Assembly: GCA_023435985.1 (NCBI GenBank)
Contig: JAEZKY010000220.1
Span: 1 to 17,065 of the forward strand
Source: Bacillota bacterium
GTDB lineage: Bacteria; Bacillota; Clostridia; Clostridiales; Clostridiaceae
Reading direction: 5' to 3'
DNA length: 17,065 nucleotides
Shown: positions 1 through 8,516 of the stretch, one piece after another
Position numbering within the stretch: the first letter of the stretch is position 1
Layout of the letters: the number at the start of each line of letters is the position of its first letter
Translations under genes and position numbers: made by a program
The notes under the pieces: generated by a model
What the model saw: only the letters and a program-made list of their open reading frames with translations
What the model was told of the DNA's origin: nothing
Databases searched by the model: none

Positions 1-7
1 GTGGTAA

Positions 8-16
8 TGTTATAAT
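8..16 (+). promoter_or_regulatory. Candidate extended -10 promoter ahead of the two-component operon
   Basis: TGT followed by TATAAT (11-16) forms a consensus extended -10 element. Any -35 would lie outside the window. Transcription from here would give a leader of about 145 bases before the response regulator start at 169. A second TATAAT lies at 65-70 but has no well-spaced -35. No open frame is visible in 1-168. The site could also serve something upstream that cannot be seen. Confidence 0.3.
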
Positions 17-168
17 AGAGGAACAAAGTTATGCATGAAGAACCATTGATTTGATATTCTGATTTATAATACTTTATTATAAAATCAAAACAGACTTTAG
101 AGTATGAACTATGGAATTAATTATAAAATATATAGGGATTTAATTTAGTCTATAAAGGTGGTGTTAAT

Positions 169-846
169 ATGAGTTATAATATTTACTTAGTAGAAGATGA
201 AGAAAATTTAAATCAGATATTAAAATCTTATCTTGAAAAAGATGGCTTTAATGTAACTTCTTTTTTTAATGGTGAAACAGCAAGAACAGCTATTGAAGTT
301 AATCCACATTTATGGATATTGGACATTATGCTGCCAGATATAGATGGATATCAGCTTATAAAGGAAATTAAAGAAAATAATAAGCAAACACCTGTTATTT
401 TTATATCTGCACGTGATGCTGATTTAGATAAAGTGATTGGTCTGGAGCTTGGCAGTGATGATTACATTGCTAAACCATTTCTACCTAGAGAGCTGGTTAT
501 ACGTACAAAAAAACTTATTGAAAGGGTATATGGCCAAGAAGTAGAAAGAGATGCTCATATAGTATCAAAGATTTACGGTTACACTATAGATGAAAATAAA
601 CGTATAGTAAAGAGAGAAGAAGAAACGATTACTTTAACTTCAAAAGAATTTGATATTCTTATGTTATTTGTTAAAAATCAGCTTATTGCATTTTCAAGAG
701 AACAAATATTACATAATATTTGGGGAGATGAGTATTTTGGAAGTGATAGAGTTGTGGACGATCTTATAAGAAGGCTTAGAAAAAGAATGCCAAACCTCAG
801 AATAGAGACAGTTTATGGTTATGGATACAGGATGGTTAGGGAATGA
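169..846 (+). CDS. OmpR/PhoB-family response regulator
   Basis: This is a 225-residue DNA-binding response regulator of a two-component system, acting in the cytoplasm on promoter DNA. The N-terminal receiver domain (about 1-120) shows the acidic pair E9/D10, phospho-acceptor D52 in an LDIMLPD context, S80 and K102 in AKPF. The C-terminal part (about 130-225) is a winged-helix Trans_reg_C domain with the usual LTSKEFDIL and VDDLIRRLRKR stretches and a YGYGYR wing. Length is normal for the family. The ATG is preceded by a good ribosome site (AAAGGTGGT, 154-162). The stop overlaps the kinase start by four bases (ATGA), so the two are translationally coupled and almost certainly partners. W49 just before the phosphorylation strand is slightly unusual. 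The target genes cannot be read from the sequence; the adjacent antiporter is one possibility but is separated by a terminator. Confidence 0.93.
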   Translation: MSYNIYLVEDEENLNQILKSYLEKDGFNVTSFFNGETARTAIEVNPHLWILDIMLPDIDGYQLIKEIKENNKQTPVIFISARDADLDKVIGLELGSDDYIAKPFLPRELVIRTKKLIERVYGQEVERDAHIVSKIYGYTIDENKRIVKREEETITLTSKEFDILMLFVKNQLIAFSREQILHNIWGDEYFGSDRVVDDLIRRLRKRMPNLRIETVYGYGYRMVRE

Positions 847-2219
847 GCAAAGTTTCAAAATTTTTAAGTAATAAATCAATTGCTTTTCAAATATGGATTG
901 TTTTCTCAGTTATGATGCTTTTTATTATAAGCATTTTAGTAACTATAAGTTTATTAACCTTTAAAAATTTTCTTTATGATAAGGCCTATGAACTCATAGA
1001 GAATTCACAAAAAAATGTAATTACAAATATGGTGGATGGCAAAAACTATACCCAGTTTTCGGGTACAATTTCAGAGAATAACAATGGGGAAAGGATATTA
1101 AAAAGTATTATTTATCCAATTGCTGCTACAGAAAATATAGATAATATTCTTTCAGATGAAAAATCTTCTGAGGAATTATGGAATAAAGTATTAAATCAAT
1201 ATCAAAATCAAACTTCAGATAGTCAAAGATATACGTATGTTAAAAATAATGATAATGTATTTTACGTAATAAGAAAGTACAGTTTTGATGATAAAAGTGG
1301 TTTTGTTTTTTCATATACAAGAGATCTTCAGGCTGAAAAACTATATAAGCAGATTGCTAGAAAGATAATTTTGATGACTATCATTGCAAGCTTTTTTAGT
1401 TTAATAATAGTTAGAAAACTTGCTAGTTATTTATCAAAGCCTATACAGTCATTAAAAGAAAACGTGGAGAAGATAGGTCAAAAGGAATGGAATACTCCAA
1501 TAAGTGTAGATAGAAAAGATGAGATAGGTGAATTATCTGAGGCAATTGAATCCATGAGGCAGCAGCTTGTAAAAAATGATGAAGCTCAGCAATGGATGCT
1601 TCAAAATATATCCCATGAATTAAAAACTCCTGTGATGGTTATAAGAAGTTATGCTCAATCTGTTGGAGATGGAATATTTCCTAAAGGCGACCTGAGTAGT
1701 ACAATGTTTGTAATTGATAGTGAAGCAGAAAGACTGGAGAAGAGAATAAAAGATCTACTTTATTTAACTAAGCTTGACTATTTGTTGCAGCACAAAAGAA
1801 TAGAAGAACTTGTTAATATGAAAGAATTAATTGAGGAAACCGTCGATAGATTTAGATTCAGAAGAGAAGAGCTTAGTTGGAAGCTAGAACTAGAAAATAT
1901 AATAATATTAGGAGACTATGAACAGTGGAAAGTCGTAGTTGAAAATATTTTAGAGAATTCAATTAGATATAGTAGAAGTAAAGTTAGAATTAGTGTAAAG
2001 ACAAGTGGTGATTCAATATTACTTGAAATATATAATGATGGAGAATGTATTGAAGAATCATCGTTAAATGAGTTATTTAAGCCATTCAAAAAAGGTAAAA
2101 AAGGTAAATTTGGATTGGGGCTAGCAATAGCTAAGAGAATTATAGAATCTTATGATGGGCATATATGGGTGACTAATGAAAATGTTGGAGTATCTTTTAA
2201 GATAGAATTAAAAAAATAG
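843..2219 (+). CDS. Sensor histidine kinase, HAMP/HisKA type, partner of the upstream regulator
   Basis: This is a 458-residue membrane histidine kinase that should phosphorylate D52 of the regulator encoded just before it. A first membrane helix lies at about 17-40. An extracytoplasmic sensor segment follows (about 41-172), then a second helix (about 173-192) and a HAMP linker (about 193-245). The HisKA domain carries the phospho-histidine H258 in an NISHELKTPV H-box. The ATPase domain has an N-box (VENILENSIRYS, about 365-376), a G1-like NDGECIEE and a G2 box (KFGLGLAIAKRI, about 420). All catalytic boxes look intact. The sensor segment matches nothing I recognise by eye, so the signal is unknown. 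Its start overlaps the regulator stop by four bases. A terminator follows about 37 bases after the stop, closing a two-gene operon. Confidence 0.93.
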   Translation: MSKVSKFLSNKSIAFQIWIVFSVMMLFIISILVTISLLTFKNFLYDKAYELIENSQKNVITNMVDGKNYTQFSGTISENNNGERILKSIIYPIAATENIDNILSDEKSSEELWNKVLNQYQNQTSDSQRYTYVKNNDNVFYVIRKYSFDDKSGFVFSYTRDLQAEKLYKQIARKIILMTIIASFFSLIIVRKLASYLSKPIQSLKENVEKIGQKEWNTPISVDRKDEIGELSEAIESMRQQLVKNDEAQQWMLQNISHELKTPVMVIRSYAQSVGDGIFPKGDLSSTMFVIDSEAERLEKRIKDLLYLTKLDYLLQHKRIEELVNMKELIEETVDRFRFRREELSWKLELENIIILGDYEQWKVVVENILENSIRYSRSKVRISVKTSGDSILLEIYNDGECIEESSLNELFKPFKKGKKGKFGLGLAIAKRIIESYDGHIWVTNENVGVSFKIELKK

Positions 2220-2255
2220 CAGATGTCACAGATTGTGCTTTGTCTTCCACTTAAG

Positions 2256-2296
2256 ACCTCTTTAAAATCTAAATTAGATTTTAGGAGGTTATTTTA
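2256..2296 (+). terminator. Intrinsic terminator of the two-component operon
   Basis: ACCTC (2256-2260) pairs with GAGGT (2285-2289). TAAAATCTA (2263-2271) pairs with TAGATTTTA (2275-2283). There is a small internal bulge and a three-base loop, followed by a T-rich tail (TATTTTAATT). Confidence 0.7.
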
Positions 2297-2355
2297 ATTA
2301 ACATATAAAATTATACTCGCAATAAAAATTGCATGCAGGTAAAAAGTAAGATTAA

Positions 2356-2406
2356 CAATATTTACATAAAAAATATTGATATAGTTTTTTAAAAACTATA
2401 TATAAT
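2356..2406 (+). promoter_or_regulatory. Antiporter promoter region with two perfect palindromes
   Basis: A TTGATA -35 candidate lies at 2376-2381. The nearest consensus -10, TATAAT, is at 2401-2406 with a long 19-base spacer; TATATA at 2399-2404 would give 17. The first palindrome has arms CAATATTT (2356-2363) and AAATATTG (2371-2378), and overlaps the -35. The second has arms ATAGTTTTT (2381-2389) and AAAAACTAT (2391-2399), and fills the spacer. Such placement suits repressor or activator binding, though AT-rich DNA yields palindromes by chance. A further TATAAT at 2419-2424 lacks a good -35. Confidence 0.4.
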
Positions 2407-2435
2407 ACTTAATTATGTGTATAATATTAAATAAT

Positions 2436-2483
2436 ATGGAGGCTAAGGCCGTTAAGAACGGAGAGATGAAATGGATTTATTAA
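2436..2483 (+). promoter_or_regulatory. GC-rich double-hairpin leader with overlapping 15-codon frame at the antiporter ribosome site
   Basis: Two small stem-loops share two bases. GGC/GCC closes a TAAG loop (2441-2450), and CCGTT/AACGG closes an AAG loop (2449-2461). They cannot both form fully. The second hides the first GG of the real ribosome site GGAGAG (2460-2465), which lies five bases before the antiporter ATG. A separate GGAGG (2438-2442) has no start codon at a usable distance. An open frame of 15 codons (2436-2483) runs through the element and ends inside the antiporter gene in another frame, but has no clear ribosome site of its own. The GC content is far above the surroundings, which suggests a conserved RNA structure. 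A cation-responsive leader is an inference only. Confidence 0.4.
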
Positions 2484-4492
2484 TGATTGTATTGTTACTT
2501 ATGGGGTGTTTGCTAATTTCTAATATTATTAGTCATTACATTCCATCAATCCCTGCCGCTTTAACCCAGATTATATTGGGAATAATTCTAGCATTTGCTT
2601 TTAAGCACAATTCTTTTGAACTAGACGAGGAATGGTTTTTTCTTTTATTTGTAGCACCTATTCTATATAATGATGGAAAATATTTTCCTAGAGATGAATT
2701 ATGGAAAATGAGGCGGTCAATATTTGGTAATTCTTTAATATTAGTTTTATTAACAACTATTGGAGGAGGATATTTTATTCATTGGATGATACCAGGTATA
2801 CCTCTTGCTGCAGCTTTCGCATTAGCAGCTATTTTATCACCAACTGACCCAGTAGCAGTAAATGGAATCGCAAAGCGTATTCATATACCTGAGAAGGTAT
2901 TAAACCTTGTTAAAGGAGAATCTTTAATAAATGATGCATCTGGAATAGTTGCCTTTAATTATGCAATAGCGGCTGTAGTGACTAATCATTTTTCCCTTGG
3001 AGGAGCAATTTTAAATTTTTCATATGTGTTTTTAGCAGGAGCAATTTTAGGTTTAGTTTTTGCTTTAATTTCAACCTTAATAAGATTTACTTTACGTAAA
3101 GAGGGCATAAATGATGTTATTTTTTATTCTCTGTTTCAAATATTAACACCATTTGGTATTTATATTATTACAGAAGAGCTTTTACATGCATCAGGAGTTA
3201 TTGCAGTAGTTGTTGCAGGTATTGTTCATTCTTTAATAAAGGAGAGAACAGAAACTAGGCAAGCTGAAGAACAGGTTATAACAGAAAATATATGGTCCAT
3301 TGTTTTATTTGTTTTAAATGGAGTTGTATTTTTATTATTAGGATTAAATATTCCATTATCAATGAGTGAAACAATATCAGACCCTAATATAGGAAACTTA
3401 AAGACTGTTGCATATGTTATTGCTATAGGAGTAGTTATTTTGACAATTCGTTTCGTTTGGTCTTATTTATCTACATATTATGAATATAGGTTAAATAAAA
3501 GTAAAGATGTTGAAGGTCCAAGTGTAAAAATAGCTTTATTAACTAGTTTGACTGGAGTCAGAGGTACAGTTACAATGGCAGGTGTTTTATCAATTCCCTT
3601 CTTCTTAGAGAATGGAGAAGTGTTTCCAGAAAGATCCCTTATATTATTTTTAACCGCTGGCGTAATATTATTTACACTGATATCTGCAACAGTATTTTTA
3701 CCGTTTTTAAGTAAAGGAGAAGAGGAAGAAAAGGAACAGCTTATTAATGATAATTTAAATAAAGCAAAAAATAAACTTATAGTATCTGCGATTAATACTA
3801 TAAAATCTGAAATAAGCGATGAAAATGCAGCTGCAGCATATGAATTAATCAATGAGTATAAGTGGATATCTAGAAACAATCAATTGCTTACAAGTGAAGC
3901 AGGTAATAACCGAGAAAAAATAACAGAGTTAAGATTAATGGGATTAAAAGCAGAGAGAAAACATATATATGAACTCATGAATAAAGATGAAATAAATGAA
4001 GGTGTATTCAAAGTTTTTGAAAAATTTTTTGATCATAGAGAAGAAAGTTTTTTGTGTAGTAGGCGTCAGGATACCATGTATCTTGTAGGAAAATTAATGA
4101 GATGGTTCAAACATTTTTATCGTATTAATCGTAAGGCAAAAAATATTGAAATGGATAAGCTGAAATTAGTAAAGGATATACAGATAAAGGCGGCTCAATC
4201 AGCCATTGGGGTTTTAAAGGAATATTCCAAAAATCATGATGAATCAGATATTGTTCAAGTAGTGATTTTTGATTACAAGAGTATGATTAACAGATTAAAG
4301 GGAGCAACTGCTAAGTATAATGAAAACAGCATGGAACAAAAAGAAGAATTGAGAATAAAAGCCATGGACACAGAACGCTCTCAGATTCGATATATGTATG
4401 AGTCAGGAGAAATTAATAGAGAGGAATCAAATGAATTAAGAAGGTATTTAAACTATATTGAAAGTGCTGTTTTATATAAGCATGTTGAATAA
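2471..4492 (+). CDS. Na+/H+ antiporter, CPA1 (NhaP/NhaK-like) family
   Basis: This 673-residue inner-membrane protein should exchange cytosolic Na+ (possibly K+ or Li+) for protons, supporting pH and salt homeostasis. Residues about 1-410 form the Na_H_Exchanger domain with roughly a dozen hydrophobic helices. Key motifs are visible: SPTDPVAV with D126, and GESLINDASGIV with the N154/D155 pair typical of electroneutral CPA1 exchangers. A later GVRGTVTMAG stretch (about 363-372) is also characteristic. After residue 410 comes a hydrophilic, charged, mostly helical cytosolic tail of about 260 residues. The total length resembles the Bacillus NhaK/YvgP type. The ATG at 2471 follows GGAGAG with five bases of spacing. 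The gene stands alone, with a terminator before it. I see no convincing terminator immediately after it. Cation preference cannot be told from sequence. Confidence 0.9.
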   Translation: MDLLMIVLLLMGCLLISNIISHYIPSIPAALTQIILGIILAFAFKHNSFELDEEWFFLLFVAPILYNDGKYFPRDELWKMRRSIFGNSLILVLLTTIGGGYFIHWMIPGIPLAAAFALAAILSPTDPVAVNGIAKRIHIPEKVLNLVKGESLINDASGIVAFNYAIAAVVTNHFSLGGAILNFSYVFLAGAILGLVFALISTLIRFTLRKEGINDVIFYSLFQILTPFGIYIITEELLHASGVIAVVVAGIVHSLIKERTETRQAEEQVITENIWSIVLFVLNGVVFLLLGLNIPLSMSETISDPNIGNLKTVAYVIAIGVVILTIRFVWSYLSTYYEYRLNKSKDVEGPSVKIALLTSLTGVRGTVTMAGVLSIPFFLENGEVFPERSLILFLTAGVILFTLISATVFLPFLSKGEEEEKEQLINDNLNKAKNKLIVSAINTIKSEISDENAAAAYELINEYKWISRNNQLLTSEAGNNREKITELRLMGLKAERKHIYELMNKDEINEGVFKVFEKFFDHREESFLCSRRQDTMYLVGKLMRWFKHFYRINRKAKNIEMDKLKLVKDIQIKAAQSAIGVLKEYSKNHDESDIVQVVIFDYKSMINRLKGATAKYNENSMEQKEELRIKAMDTERSQIRYMYESGEINREESNELRRYLNYIESAVLYKHVE

Positions 4493-4699
4493 AAAGTAAA
4501 TCCTTTAGAAAAATAATATTTGATATACATATAAGCTATTCTAGAATTAGTATATTTTAATAGATTAAATCTATAAAATAAACGTATTACAGTTATACTT
4601 TTTCTTTCTAAGCTAATACTATTATTGAAGTATTATCAAAAAAATAACACGCTAATTTCATAAAAAAGTATTAATGTACTAACTAAAGGAGGCTTACAT
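4493..4699 (+). other. Intergenic region before the small DUF3787-like gene
   Basis: These 207 bases are AT-rich with no open frame of note. An inverted repeat AATACT/AGTATT with an eight-base spacer lies at 4615-4634. No confident sigma-A promoter could be assigned. A strong ribosome site, AAAGGAGG (4685-4692), precedes the next start. Confidence 0.4.
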
Positions 4700-4864
4700 A
4701 TGACAAATAAATTTAAAGAAAAATTTGCTGCTATGCCTATAGAAAAACATGAGGCAGCAGCTTGGGCAAATGAAGAAAATACACAGCCAGTTTCTAATGT
4801 AAATATTCCTAGCGAAATACAAGTTGGAAATGCAAAAGAATATGTAGATACAAATCAAAAGTAA
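4700..4864 (+). CDS. Small DUF3787-like clostridial protein, 54 residues
   Basis: This 54-residue hydrophilic protein begins MTNKFKEKFA and ends EYVDTNQK, with no signal peptide or membrane segment. The ATG at 4700 has an excellent ribosome site (AAAGGAGG, 7 bases spacing). The pattern is MPIEKHE followed by AAAWANEEN, then PVSNVNIPSE and VGNAKEYVD. From memory this resembles DUF3787, a family of roughly 55-residue proteins of unknown function found in Clostridia. I could not check that. The gene stands alone and ends in a strong hairpin shared with the convergent nifJ. The conserved-looking invariant Trp and the high-quality ribosome site argue that it is real rather than a chance frame. The function is unknown, and I make no claim of a spore role. 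Confidence 0.8.
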   Translation: MTNKFKEKFAAMPIEKHEAAAWANEENTQPVSNVNIPSEIQVGNAKEYVDTNQK

Positions 4865-4867
4865 ATG

Positions 4868-4900
4868 AAAAATCCCCAAATTAATGGGGATTTTTTATTT
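4868..4900. terminator. Bidirectional terminator between the small gene and nifJ
   Basis: AAAATCCCC (4869-4877) pairs with GGGGATTTT (4886-4894) around the loop AAATTAAT. A T-run follows on the plus strand and an A-run precedes, so it works in both directions. It starts four bases after the small gene stop and ends five bases from the nifJ stop, so it serves both convergent genes. Confidence 0.88.
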
Positions 4901-4904
4901 TGAA

Positions 4905-7900
4905 TTAATAATTCATATCAGACATACGCTTATATGTATCATATTTTTCTTTTGCATTCTTCTCTGATTCATCAAATAATTTATCTGCAACTTCAGGAAA
5001 GACATTCATTAAGGATGCAAAACGTATTTCACCATTTAAGAAGTCTTTATATGGAGCAGTAGGTTCTTTTGATTCAAGTAAGAATGGATTTTTACCTTCA
5101 TCTTTTAGTTGTGGATTATATCTATATAGATGCCAGTATCCAGAGTCAACAGCTTTCTTTTCTTCCTTTATGCTGTTTCCCATACCAACCTTTATTCCAT
5201 GGCTTATACATGGAGCATAAGCTATTATAAGAGATGGTCCAGGATATTTTTCAGCTTCAGCTATTACTTTAATTGCGTGATTCATATTTGCACCTATTGC
5301 TATTTGAGCAACATATACGTAACCGTAACTCATAGCCATAAGTCCTAAATCTTTCTTTCTGCTCTTCTTACCTGCTGGTGTAAACTTAGCAACTTGACCT
5401 GTTTGAGTTGATTTTGAAGCCTGGCCTCCAGTATTTGAGTAAATTTCTGTATCCATTACAAATATATTTACATCATCACCCATAGCAAGAACTTGATCGA
5501 CTCCTCCATAACCAATATCGTATGACCAACCGTCACCACCGATTATCCAATGAGATTTTTTAATTAAATAATCTTTTCTTTCTAATATTTCTTTTGCTAT
5601 GATGTTGTTAGAATACTTAGAATCATTTAATACTTCTAAAACTTTAGCAGAAGCTGTTTTCGATTCGGATCCATTATTAAGGTTATCAAGCCATAGCTTA
5701 AATACATTTTTAGCGTTATCATCAAAGTCTGAGGATACTAATCCTTCATTTATTAAATCAGCAAGCTTTTCTCTAATTTGTTTAACTCCTAGGAAGATAC
5801 CATATCCAAATTCAGCATTATCTTCGAATAATGAATTTGCCCAAGCAGGACCTCTTCCTGCAGCATTAGTAGTGTAAGCTATTGATGGAGCACTTGCACC
5901 CCAGATAGACGAGCAGCCAGTTGCATTTGCTATAATCATTCTTTCTCCAAAAAGTTGAGTTAAAAGTCTTATGTATGGAGTTTCTCCACAGCCTGGGCAT
6001 GCACCATTGAATTCTAAAAGAGGCCTTATTAATTGGCTGCCCTTTAGGGTATTTCTGTCGATTAAATCTTCCTTAGGAGTAAGAGTCATAGCATATTCCC
6101 AATTTTCCGCCTGCTCTAATATTTGCTCTTCTGCTGGTTTCATTATAAGAGCTTTGCCAGGAGCAGGACATACATCAGCGCAGTTACCACAGCCTGTGCA
6201 GTCTAATGGAGCTACTTGAATTCTATATCCATAATTTTCTAAATCTTTTCCGGCTGCCTGCTTTGTAATAAAATCTTCAGGAGAATTTTTCTTTTCATTG
6301 TCATCAATTAAAAATTGGCGAATGGTTGCATGAGGGCAGATATATGCACATTGACCACACTGTATACATTTATCAGTCTGCCATTCAGGTACATTAACTG
6401 CTATACCACGTTTTTCATAAGCAGTAGTACCGAGAGGGAAGGTACCATCTTCCATTCCTTTAAAAGCGCTTGTTGGAAGTTCATCGCCTTCAAGCCTCGC
6501 CATAGGACGTTGAATATTTTTAACAAAGTCTGGTTCATCCTTTATTGGTTTATTCTCATCTTTAGCATTACGCCAAGAATCAGGAATGGTAACTTCATGA
6601 AGGGAATCTATGCCTCTGTCCACTGCATCATGATTCATTTTAACTATTTTATCACCTTTCTTACCATAAAGATTAGAAATAGAATCTTTTAAATATTTAA
6701 CTGCATCTTCCACAGGTATAACATTCGCAAGCTTAAAGAAAGCAGACTGCATTATCATATTTATTCTGTTTCCTAGACCTATTTCACCTGCAATAGCAAT
6801 TGCATCAATTGTATAGAATTTTATATTATTTTCTGCTAAATATCTTTTATATAGCGCTGGCAATTTCTCTTCAAGTTCATCCTCATTCCATGGACAGTTA
6901 AGGACAAAGATGCCGTTCTTCTTTAACCCTTTTAATATATCAAAGTTGTATATAAAAGATTTATTATGACAGGCAACATAGTCGGCATTATAAACTAAAT
7001 AAGGAGATTTTATAGGCTTTTTCCCGAATCTTAAGTGGGATACAGTAGTACCTCCAGATTTTTTACTATCATAAGAAAAATAAGCCTGGGCATACATATC
7101 AGTGTTATCTCCTATTATTTTAATAGCACTCTTATTTGCCCCAACTGTACCATCAGAACCTAAACCCCAGAATTTACAGCTTATAGTTCCTTCTGGTGTA
7201 GTGTCTATTATATCTCCTTCAGGCAAGGAAGTATTAGTTATGTCATCTACTATTCCTACAGTGAAGTGGTCCTTTGGCTTATCAGCTTTTAAATTATTAA
7301 ATACGGAAATAATCTGAGATGGTCGTGTGTCTTTAGAGGCTAAACCATATCTTCCACCGACTATAAGTGGCTTATTTCCTTGATTATAGAAAAGTTTAGT
7401 TACATCTAAATATAGCGGCTCGGCAGGAGCACCAGGTTCTTTTGTTCTATCTAATACTGCGATTTTCTTCACAGACTTAGGAAGAACATTGAAAAAATAT
7501 TTCTCGCAGAATGGTCTGTATAGATGAACCTTTATCATACCTACTTTCTCGCCTTTTTCCACTAGGTAATCTATAGTTTCACTTATGGTATCACAGGCCG
7601 AACCTATGGCTACTATGATGTTTTCAGCTTGTGGATCTCCATGGTAATCAAAGGGATGATATTCCCTTCCAGTAATATTTTTAATTTCTTTCATATAATC
7701 TTCAACTATATCAGGAACAGCATTAAAGAAAGGGTTTTGTGCTTCTCTTCCCTGAAAATATATATCAGGATTTTGTGCTGTACCTCTGACTACAGGATGT
7801 TCGGGATTTAGTGCTCTATCTCTAAAAGCTTTTAAAGCATTTCTATCTACAAGATCTGTTATTTTATCAAAATCAGGAACTTCAATTTTTTGATATTCAT

Positions 7901-8432
7901 GAGATGTTCTAAAACCATCAAAGAAATGTAAAAATGGTACTCGGCCTTTTATAGCACTTAAGTGAGCAATGCAGGCTAAATCCATTACCTCCTGAACATT
8001 TGAAGATGCAAGCATAGCAAAGCCTGTTTGTCTGCAGGCCATAACATCTTGATGATCGCCAAATATTGATAAGGCATGAGTTGCTAGTGCACGGGCACTT
8101 ACATGAAATACTCCAGGTAAAAGCTCTCCTGATATCTTATACATATTAGGTATCATGAGCAGCAAACCTTGAGAAGCCGTATATGTAGTAGTTAAGGCTC
8201 CACCTTGAAGGGAGCCATGTACTGCCCCAGCAGCACCAGCTTCGGATTGCATCTCAGCTACTTTAACTGGCTGATTAAACATATTTTTCTTTCCATGGGC
8301 AGACCATTCATCTACTCCTTCGGCCATAGGAGTGGAAGGAGTTATAGGATATATGGCAGCAACTTCTGTAAAATTATAAGAAGCATATGCTGCAGCTTGG
8401 TTTCCATCCATTGTTTTAGTAACCTTTTGCAT
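4905..8432 (-). CDS. nifJ: Pyruvate:ferredoxin (flavodoxin) oxidoreductase, single-chain
   Basis: This 1175-residue cytosolic enzyme oxidises pyruvate with CoA to acetyl-CoA and CO2 and reduces ferredoxin, the central step linking glycolysis to H2 and solvent formation in clostridia. The N-terminal domain shows the YPITPSTPMAE signature (about 28-38). The middle carries two [4Fe-4S] cassettes: CIQCGQCAYICP (about 688-699) and CTGCGNCADVCP (about 743-754). A further cluster cysteine pair lies in ACPGCGET (about 809-816). The TPP site has GGDGWSYDIG (about 963-972) followed by DTEIYSNTGGQASKS. Length is normal (about 1170). I place the start at the ATG at 8432, because AGGAGG lies ten bases upstream of it. 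An upstream ATG at 8456 is in frame, but it would put the ribosome site inside the coding sequence. The gene is monocistronic, convergent with the small DUF3787-like gene and divergent from the transporter. por and pfo are synonyms. Confidence 0.97.
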   Translation of the reverse strand: MQKVTKTMDGNQAAAYASYNFTEVAAIYPITPSTPMAEGVDEWSAHGKKNMFNQPVKVAEMQSEAGAAGAVHGSLQGGALTTTYTASQGLLLMIPNMYKISGELLPGVFHVSARALATHALSIFGDHQDVMACRQTGFAMLASSNVQEVMDLACIAHLSAIKGRVPFLHFFDGFRTSHEYQKIEVPDFDKITDLVDRNALKAFRDRALNPEHPVVRGTAQNPDIYFQGREAQNPFFNAVPDIVEDYMKEIKNITGREYHPFDYHGDPQAENIIVAIGSACDTISETIDYLVEKGEKVGMIKVHLYRPFCEKYFFNVLPKSVKKIAVLDRTKEPGAPAEPLYLDVTKLFYNQGNKPLIVGGRYGLASKDTRPSQIISVFNNLKADKPKDHFTVGIVDDITNTSLPEGDIIDTTPEGTISCKFWGLGSDGTVGANKSAIKIIGDNTDMYAQAYFSYDSKKSGGTTVSHLRFGKKPIKSPYLVYNADYVACHNKSFIYNFDILKGLKKNGIFVLNCPWNEDELEEKLPALYKRYLAENNIKFYTIDAIAIAGEIGLGNRINMIMQSAFFKLANVIPVEDAVKYLKDSISNLYGKKGDKIVKMNHDAVDRGIDSLHEVTIPDSWRNAKDENKPIKDEPDFVKNIQRPMARLEGDELPTSAFKGMEDGTFPLGTTAYEKRGIAVNVPEWQTDKCIQCGQCAYICPHATIRQFLIDDNEKKNSPEDFITKQAAGKDLENYGYRIQVAPLDCTGCGNCADVCPAPGKALIMKPAEEQILEQAENWEYAMTLTPKEDLIDRNTLKGSQLIRPLLEFNGACPGCGETPYIRLLTQLFGERMIIANATGCSSIWGASAPSIAYTTNAAGRGPAWANSLFEDNAEFGYGIFLGVKQIREKLADLINEGLVSSDFDDNAKNVFKLWLDNLNNGSESKTASAKVLEVLNDSKYSNNIIAKEILERKDYLIKKSHWIIGGDGWSYDIGYGGVDQVLAMGDDVNIFVMDTEIYSNTGGQASKSTQTGQVAKFTPAGKKSRKKDLGLMAMSYGYVYVAQIAIGANMNHAIKVIAEAEKYPGPSLIIAYAPCISHGIKVGMGNSIKEEKKAVDSGYWHLYRYNPQLKDEGKNPFLLESKEPTAPYKDFLNGEIRFASLMNVFPEVADKLFDESEKNAKEKYDTYKRMSDMNY

Positions 8433-8516
8433 TATAATTAATCCTCCTTGTATCATATATTGTACATAAATTATCTAAATTTTTTTATCTAATTTATTAT
8501 TTGAAAACTGAGGAAA

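Noticed and set aside
3478..3879. 133-codon open frame on the minus strand inside the antiporter gene
   Set aside because: It lies opposite the conserved transport domain and tail, has no ribosome site, and its composition is that expected from the reverse of AT-rich coding DNA.
4694..4879. 61-codon minus-strand frame opposite the small DUF3787-like gene
   Set aside because: It is antisense to a gene with a much better ribosome site and crosses the terminator; the Cys/Phe-rich translation looks like a reverse-strand artefact.
6315..6692. 125-codon plus-strand frame inside nifJ
   Set aside because: It is antisense to the ferredoxin-cluster region of a clear pyruvate:ferredoxin oxidoreductase. 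The other plus-strand frames within 4905-8432 fail for the same reason.
8433..8456. Eight-residue N-terminal extension of nifJ from an upstream ATG
   Set aside because: The AGGAGG ribosome site would lie inside the extension, and known homologues begin near the downstream methionine.
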